Shown here: positions 59,720 to 64,000 of the stretch, in pieces
Numbering within the stretch: position 1 is the first letter of the stretch
Layout of the letters: the number at the start of each line of letters is the position of its first letter
Source of the DNA: Beijerinckiaceae bacterium
GTDB lineage: Bacteria; Pseudomonadota; Alphaproteobacteria; Rhizobiales; Beijerinckiaceae
Assembly: GCA_947370975.1 (NCBI GenBank)
Contig: CANBNG010000001.1
Location: 186,001 to 250,000 of the forward strand
Length of the DNA: 64,000 nt
Reading direction: 5' to 3'
The notes under the pieces: model-generated
What the model was told of the DNA's origin: nothing
Databases searched by the model: none
Seen by the model: only the letters and a program-made list of their open reading frames with translations
Program-made: the position numbers and the translations under genes

Positions 59720-60535
59720 TCAGCCAAGCGAATGCGAAAACCGCTGCGCTGCGGCCTTGAGCTGTCGCACAACCACCCCACCCGCCGTGATGTCCAGACT
59801 GCCGCTTGCGCCTACAGCGGCAAGACAGGCGACGAGATCGCGCTTGTAATCGAGCACCGGCACGGCGACCGCATCGAGCCCCTGAATGAGATCGCCCTGC
59901 ACCACGCTGAAGCCGTTGCGCCTGATATCATCCAGCTGCGCTGCGGCCTCCGACACGTGTGCAACCGAAGCCTGGGGCGCGCGCGCAATAACGTCAGGCG
60001 CAAGATAGGCGGCGCAAATGAGCCCCAGCGCAGAGGTGTGAAGCGGCAGGATCGAGCCCGGGCGAATGACAACGGAAACCGGGCGCACGATGTCGAGCCA
60101 TTCGATCACCATTGCGCCTTGTGGCGTCCACATGCCCATGAAGACCGTGCCATGCAGATCATCGCGCAACGCACCAAGGATAGGTGTCCCGATCCGCACG
60201 ATGTCGAGCCGGTTCATGGCAACCCGACCGATGAGACGCGCCGCGCCGCCAAAATCATAGCGACCGTCCGCACTCTGTTCGATCAAGCCGGTGCGAATGA
60301 GACTGACGAGATAGCGATGCGCTTTTGCAGGCAACAGGCCGGCCGCCGCTGAGAGGGCAGATAGCGTTTGCGGACAATCGAGCGTGGCGAGCGTGTTGAG
60401 AATATGGCCCGCGACCTCGACCGATTGCACGCCGATCTGCTCGACCCGCGCAGGATCGAGCCCTGCCTCGGAGGAGATCTTGTCCGGCGGAGATGCGGTG
60501 CGCGCGCTCAAACGTTCACGCTCCGTGGTGGCCAA
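59720..60535 (-). CDS. IclR-family transcriptional regulator
   Basis: 271 residues. N-terminal winged helix (VAGHILNTLATLDCPQTLSALSAAAGLLPAKAHRYLVSLIRTGLIEQS) and C-terminal effector domain (HGTVFMGMWTPQGAMVIEWLDIVRPVSVVIRPGSILPLHTSALG ... GLDAVAVPVLDYKRDLVACLAAVG). Usually responds to an aromatic or small acid. The start lies inside the end of the upstream permease gene by 28 bases, so it is probably transcribed with the ABC transporter operon and may regulate it. Confidence 0.9.
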   Translation of the reverse strand: MATTERERLSARTASPPDKISSEAGLDPARVEQIGVQSVEVAGHILNTLATLDCPQTLSALSAAAGLLPAKAHRYLVSLIRTGLIEQSADGRYDFGGAARLIGRVAMNRLDIVRIGTPILGALRDDLHGTVFMGMWTPQGAMVIEWLDIVRPVSVVIRPGSILPLHTSALGLICAAYLAPDVIARAPQASVAHVSEAAAQLDDIRRNGFSVVQGDLIQGLDAVAVPVLDYKRDLVACLAAVGASGSLDITAGGVVVRQLKAAAQRFSHSLG

Positions 60536-61287
60536 CGCGACATGATCGAGGCCTGCACCAGCGTGAAGGCATTGTTGAGCAGAAAGCCGCCGAGCCCGAC
60601 AAAGACCAGCAATCCGTAAACCTGTCCGGACTGGAAATTGCGCTGTGCTGCAATCATCAAGGCGCCAATGCCGTCAATCGACGTCAATATCTCGACCAGC
60701 AGCGTCAGCACGATGGTCAGCGGCAAAGCGATGCGCACGCCAAGCAGGATCGCCGGGATGACACTGGGAATGACAACACGCCAGATGCGGTCCAACAGCG
60801 ACAGCCGTAACGACATTGAAACATCCATCAGGATCGGATGAATGCGCTGAACCGCTGACGACGTGTTGAGGAGGATTGGCCACATGGCCGAAAGCGCAAC
60901 AATGGTGAGCTTCATCCGCGCGTCGTAACCCAGAAACAAAATCGCGAGCGGAACAATGGCTGGCGGTGGCATGGCGCGGCAAAATTCGAGTAATGGCCCG
61001 AGCGCGCGCTCAACGCGGGGAAAGAGCCCGATCATTATGCCAAGCGTTCCCCCCGCGAGGATCGATATGGCGAGGCCCGCAACAATCGTCTGAAGGGTCG
61101 CAAGGCTCGCGCTCAGCAAGCGCCCGCTGGCGATGAGCGGTTCAAGACCTTTCCACCAGGTCGAGGGCGGCGGGAAATAAGGCGAGTTTCCGGTCTGGAG
61201 CACCTGCCACGCCACCAATGCGACGATCAGGGGCAACAGGCCACGCACTGGCGGCATATGGGCGGCGAGGTCTTTGAGCTTCCTCAT
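60508..61287 (-). CDS. NitT/TauT-type ABC transporter permease (second subunit)
   Basis: 259 residues, about six membrane helices. Contains YFPPPSTWWKGL and the coupling loop SSAVQRIHPILMDVSMSLRLSLLDRIWRVVIPSVIPAILLGVRIALPLTIVLTLLVEI. The ATG overlaps the stop of the first permease gene (ATGA). A heterodimeric permease, from two genes, is found in a subset of this family. Confidence 0.9.
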   Translation of the reverse strand: MRKLKDLAAHMPPVRGLLPLIVALVAWQVLQTGNSPYFPPPSTWWKGLEPLIASGRLLSASLATLQTIVAGLAISILAGGTLGIMIGLFPRVERALGPLLEFCRAMPPPAIVPLAILFLGYDARMKLTIVALSAMWPILLNTSSAVQRIHPILMDVSMSLRLSLLDRIWRVVIPSVIPAILLGVRIALPLTIVLTLLVEILTSIDGIGALMIAAQRNFQSGQVYGLLVFVGLGGFLLNNAFTLVQASIMSRWPPRSVNV

Positions 61288-62063
61288 GCGGCGGGCCGCT
61301 GCGCTGTTGCCGGCCACAACGAGGTGGTGAGACCGAGAACGCCCGCGTTCAGCAGGACACCGAGCACGCCGACCACGGCAATATAGGCAAACATGTTCTC
61401 CGGATTCATCGCTTGCTGCTCGCGCACGATGGCATAGCCAAGCCCGGCCGGATTGCCGACGATTTCCGCGACAATCGCCATGACCAGCGCGAGACCGAGG
61501 CTGATCCGCGCGCCGACGATGATAGACGGCAAGGCTGCCGGAAGCAGGATGCGCAAGACAATATCCCCACGGCTCAGCCGGAAGGTGCGCCCGACATCAT
61601 TGAGGCGCGGATGCGCATTGGCGATGCCGCCCATGGTGTTGATCATCACCGGCCAGAGTGTGGGCAGAACGGTGACGGCGAGTTCCGTTTGCAAGGAGAA
61701 GCCAAAAAGCAGCAGTCCCACAGGCGCGAATGCAATTCCGGGGATCGGGCGCAGCACTTCGATTGTGGCAAGCCCATAGCGCCGCACGAGCGGCGAGAAG
61801 CCAAGCAGGAGACCAAGCGAAACGCCAATCGCCATCGCGATGGTCCAGCCAAGGGCAATTGAAATCAGCGTATGCGCGAGATCGGCAAACAGAACGCCAT
61901 CGCGCGCAAGCTGGATGCCGCCCTGCAAGATCGCCAGTGGAGCCGGAAAGAACTCGAAACTCACTGCGCCCGAGCGCACCAGAGCTTCCCAAGCCGCAAG
62001 CACAATTGCGAGCACGGCCATGCCCGGCCAGTTGATCGACGCCGCGCCAAAGCGGCTACGCAT
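61284..62063 (-). CDS. NitT/TauT-type ABC transporter permease (first subunit)
   Basis: 259 residues, about six membrane helices. EFFPAPLAILQGG at the N-terminus and the coupling loop ... GGIANAHPRLNDVGRTFRLSRGDIVLRILLPAALPSIIVGARISLGLALVMAIVAEIVGNPAGLGYAI. Overlaps the ATPase gene upstream by 8 bases and the second permease by 4. Similar in plan but not close in sequence to its partner. Confidence 0.91.
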   Translation of the reverse strand: MRSRFGAASINWPGMAVLAIVLAAWEALVRSGAVSFEFFPAPLAILQGGIQLARDGVLFADLAHTLISIALGWTIAMAIGVSLGLLLGFSPLVRRYGLATIEVLRPIPGIAFAPVGLLLFGFSLQTELAVTVLPTLWPVMINTMGGIANAHPRLNDVGRTFRLSRGDIVLRILLPAALPSIIVGARISLGLALVMAIVAEIVGNPAGLGYAIVREQQAMNPENMFAYIAVVGVLGVLLNAGVLGLTTSLWPATAQRPAA

Positions 62064-62823
62064 GACCTATCGCCTTGTGGAGATCGTAGCGATAGGCAAG
62101 GAAGGCGGGCAATTGCCGTGTTGTGATCTGGTCGCGCGGAAAAGGCAGATCGATATCGACAATATGCTCGATCCGGCCGGGACTCCCGTTGAGCACCGCC
62201 ACGCGATCGCCGAGATAAACCGCTTCCTCGATGTCATGCGTGATGAAAACGAAACTGACTTTCGTCTGGTCGCGCAGCCGCAAGAGTTCATCCTGCAACC
62301 CGGCCTTGGTCATCGCATCAAGCGCGGCGAAGGGCTCGTCCATCAGCATGACGGCGGGGCGGAGCGCCAGCGCGCGCGCGATCTGCACGCGCTGCTGCAT
62401 TCCGCCCGACAATTGCCAGGGAAAATCATCCGCCCTGTCGAGCAGGCCGACAAGATTGAGTGCGTCCCGCACGCGCTCATTGCATTGCGCGCGCGACATT
62501 GTGCGCTCGATGCCAAAGGCAACATTGGCGGCAACACTGCGCCATTGCAGCAAGGCGTTGGCATAGTCCTGAAAGACGATGACGACGCCCTCTGGCGGTC
62601 CGGCAAGAACCTCGCCGCGCACCAGCACAGCGCCCGATGTCGGCGGCGCGAGGCCGCCGAGCATCCGCAGCAAGGTGGTTTTCCCCGTACCCGAGGGCCC
62701 GACAATGGTCAGGAACTCGGCGCTTTTCAGCTCAAGGCTGATATCGGCGATGATCGGCCGGACGCCGCTGCGCAACGGCAGCGTAATTCCGGCAGATCTG
62801 CACTCGAATACGGAATCAGCCAT
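62056..62823 (-). CDS. NitT/TauT-type ABC transporter ATP-binding protein
   Basis: 255 residues. Walker A GPSGTGKTT, signature LSGGMQQRVQIARA, Walker B VMLMDEPFAALD, and FVFITHDIEEAVYLGDRV. Sits 15 bases after the binding protein gene. Same class as the ATPase at 45.4-46.2 kb but clearly a separate transporter. Confidence 0.93.
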   Translation of the reverse strand: MADSVFECRSAGITLPLRSGVRPIIADISLELKSAEFLTIVGPSGTGKTTLLRMLGGLAPPTSGAVLVRGEVLAGPPEGVVIVFQDYANALLQWRSVAANVAFGIERTMSRAQCNERVRDALNLVGLLDRADDFPWQLSGGMQQRVQIARALALRPAVMLMDEPFAALDAMTKAGLQDELLRLRDQTKVSFVFITHDIEEAVYLGDRVAVLNGSPGRIEHIVDIDLPFPRDQITTRQLPAFLAYRYDLHKAIGHA

Positions 62824-62838
62824 GTTGTGACGCGATCC

Positions 62839-63780
62839 TTATTGCGCCACGAGCTTGGCAGACTCGACCTCGACGCTCAACTGACCGACGTCACGCAGGA
62901 CGGTTTTCCAGACTTCGATATCGCCCGCCGTGATCGCTGTCCGATAGGTCGGGAACGGTGTCGCATTCACGACCGGTTCCGGCAGCTTGGTATATTGCAT
63001 CACGATCTTGCGGGCTTCCTCGGGGTTGGCATGGATATAGGCGATGGCCTCTTCCAGCGACGCCCGCCAGGCGGTGACCGTGGCGCGGTTGGCCCGCGTC
63101 CATTCACCCGACGAAATCCAGAACGGGAACAGCACTTCCTTGCCCGCGCTCAGCAGCGGCGCAGTCAAAGCGACATTGCCGCCGGCGCGCAACGCGCCAA
63201 CGAAGGGCTCAACCACTTCCACGGCATCGACGCGCTTGGCCTTGAGCTGATCGCCCATGTTGGGGAACGGCACTTCCACCGCGCGCACGCTGGAGGGATC
63301 GACGCCATTCTTCTTGAGCCAGTAGAGCACCGACACGTGGATGACGCCGCCAATGGTGGGCGTGGCAATCAACTTGCCGACGAGATCCTTGGCCGAGGTG
63401 ATGCCGGAATCCTTGGCGACCATCAGCTGGGTCGTCGGATTGTCCTGCGTTTCAAAAACCGACGCAGCAACTGCAACGACGTCGAGCCCGCTCGCAACCG
63501 CCTTCAACAGATCAGGCGCTGTGCTGGGCGCAAATTCAAACTGGCGTCCGACCGTGCCCGGAAGAATGGAAAGATTCTGCGCGACGCTCAGCGTCACATC
63601 GAGACCGTTCTTGGCGAAGATCCCCTTTTCCTTCGCGATCCAGGCCGGTGCCCAGGTGATGACGGGAATATAGACAGCGCGCACTGCAACAGGCGCTTTT
63701 TCCTGCTGCGCGAAAGCAGGCGACATGGCGGCAAGCGCGAGCGCGCCAGCGGTGACAAGAGTGAAACGACGAGATTTCAT
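62839..63780 (-). CDS. NitT/TauT-type ABC transporter substrate-binding protein
   Basis: 313 residues with signal peptide ending AFAQQ. NMT1/SsuA-like: VYIPVITWAPAWIAKEKGIFAKNGLDVTLSVAQN and KDSGITSAKDLVGKLIATPTIGGVIHVSVLYWLKKNGVD. First gene of the five-gene run SBP-ATPase-permease-permease-IclR. The ATG with GGGAGGG three bases upstream is chosen; the frame is open for 58 more codons upstream that would not give a signal peptide. Confidence 0.9.
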   Translation of the reverse strand: MKSRRFTLVTAGALALAAMSPAFAQQEKAPVAVRAVYIPVITWAPAWIAKEKGIFAKNGLDVTLSVAQNLSILPGTVGRQFEFAPSTAPDLLKAVASGLDVVAVAASVFETQDNPTTQLMVAKDSGITSAKDLVGKLIATPTIGGVIHVSVLYWLKKNGVDPSSVRAVEVPFPNMGDQLKAKRVDAVEVVEPFVGALRAGGNVALTAPLLSAGKEVLFPFWISSGEWTRANRATVTAWRASLEEAIAYIHANPEEARKIVMQYTKLPEPVVNATPFPTYRTAITAGDIEVWKTVLRDVGQLSVEVESAKLVAQ

Positions 63781-63794
63781 ACGCCCTCCCATTT

Positions 63795-63815
63795 GCATAA
63801 TTTGTTTTGTTATGC
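63795..63815. promoter_or_regulatory. Inverted repeat in front of the second ABC operon
   Basis: GCATAA-N9-TTATGC, perfect 6-base arms, 14 bases before the binding-protein ATG in an AT-rich spacer shared with the divergent gene at the edge. A possible operator, for instance of the IclR protein of this operon; the nearness to the start would make it a repressor site. Confidence 0.35.
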
Positions 63816-63906
63816 GTAATTTGGACATAGTTGCTCGGAAGAGGCAAGCCTGAATTCTTTCGGTCATAGCCGGGCTTTCGGAGGCGAACGTCCAGGGGAT
63901 TGCGAA

Positions 63907-64000
63907 TTGAAAATTGACCTCCTCGTTCCGGGCCTGCCCGCAAAGACCGATCATTTCCTGTTCGGAATCTGCTCGCTGCTGCTGTTGCGCGGCGAAGGGC
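63907..64000 (+). CDS. Probable MBL-fold metallo-hydrolase, N-terminal fragment
   Basis: 31 codons run off the right edge: KIDLLVPGLPAKTDHFLFG followed by ICSLLLLRGEG. This is the opening beta strand and turn typical of metallo-beta-lactamase-fold hydrolases, such as lactonases, just before the expected DTG and HxHxDH motifs, which are outside the window. TTG start with AGGGG nine bases upstream. Divergent from the ABC operon. Confidence 0.5.
   Translation, partial: MKIDLLVPGLPAKTDHFLFGICSLLLLRGEG

Noticed and set aside
61840..63819. 659-codon plus-strand frame across the second ABC operon
   Set aside because: It spans four real genes of the opposite strand including their spacers, which is only possible for an antisense artefact.

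Overview
The window looks like a chromosomal segment of a high-GC alphaproteobacterium, most likely of the order Hyphomicrobiales (Rhizobiales). The reasons are gene content and order: PBP1A, AmiC and RNase E side by side; an aroQ-accB-accC block; aat next to a DUF2155 gene and an NDUFA12-type complex I accessory gene (a family of alphaproteobacteria and mitochondria); and a long B12-dependent ribonucleotide reductase. No rRNA, tRNA, CRISPR array, transposase or phage gene was recognised.

Positions 1-29.6 kb are mostly core genome. In order: murein synthesis and splitting (PBP1A cut by the left edge, AmiC), RNase E with a long leader, an aminotransferase, a periplasmic M48 protease with TPRs, a DsbA-like thiol oxidoreductase, AroQ, acetyl-CoA carboxylase subunits AccB and AccC, a methyltransferase, Aat, DUF2155, NDUFA12, NrdJ, a four-gene Gld-like ABC export operon, cytochrome b561, an IHF/HU-like protein, a lipoprotein hydrolase, an AraC regulator and a YkuD L,D-transpeptidase. 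Three intergenic gaps here (6.8, 10.7 and 20.6 kb) carry copies of one two-module dispersed repeat family. I saw none to the right of 21 kb.

Positions 29.7-45.3 kb are accessory and catabolic. A GntR/FCD regulator faces a seven-gene operon across a near-perfect operator palindrome that overlaps its own likely promoter. The operon encodes a molybdenum hydroxylase large subunit without its partner subunits, an alpha/beta hydrolase, a UbiD prenyl-FMN decarboxylase, two periplasmic Bug/TctC binding proteins, a GMC oxidoreductase and a ketopantoate-reductase-like enzyme. A converging set on the other strand adds another hydrolase, a two-domain VOC protein, a third Bug protein, a bicupin and a TauD-type dioxygenase. 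Together they resemble a degradation island for an aromatic or N-heteroaromatic acid. The substrate cannot be read from the sequence.

Positions 45.4-57.1 kb look devoted to organosulfur compounds and cyclic amides. They hold a NitT/TauT-type ABC importer, an Lrp-family regulator and, divergent from it, a tight six-gene operon: Arg-type cysteine dioxygenase, ferredoxin-NADP reductase, fused hydantoinase/5-oxoprolinase, an SdhA/FrdA-like flavoprotein, a stand-alone SdhB-N-like 2Fe-2S protein, and a YeiH/TauZ-type exporter. This combination is the best candidate for an undescribed pathway: opening of a sulfur-bearing cyclic amide, oxidation of a thiol, export of sulfite or sulfate, and a soluble NADPH-linked redox chain.

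Positions 57.1-64 kb hold a hybrid histidine kinase, a ChrR-like double cupin, an IclR regulator joined to a second NitT/TauT ABC importer operon, and, divergent at the right edge, the first 31 codons of a probable MBL-fold hydrolase.
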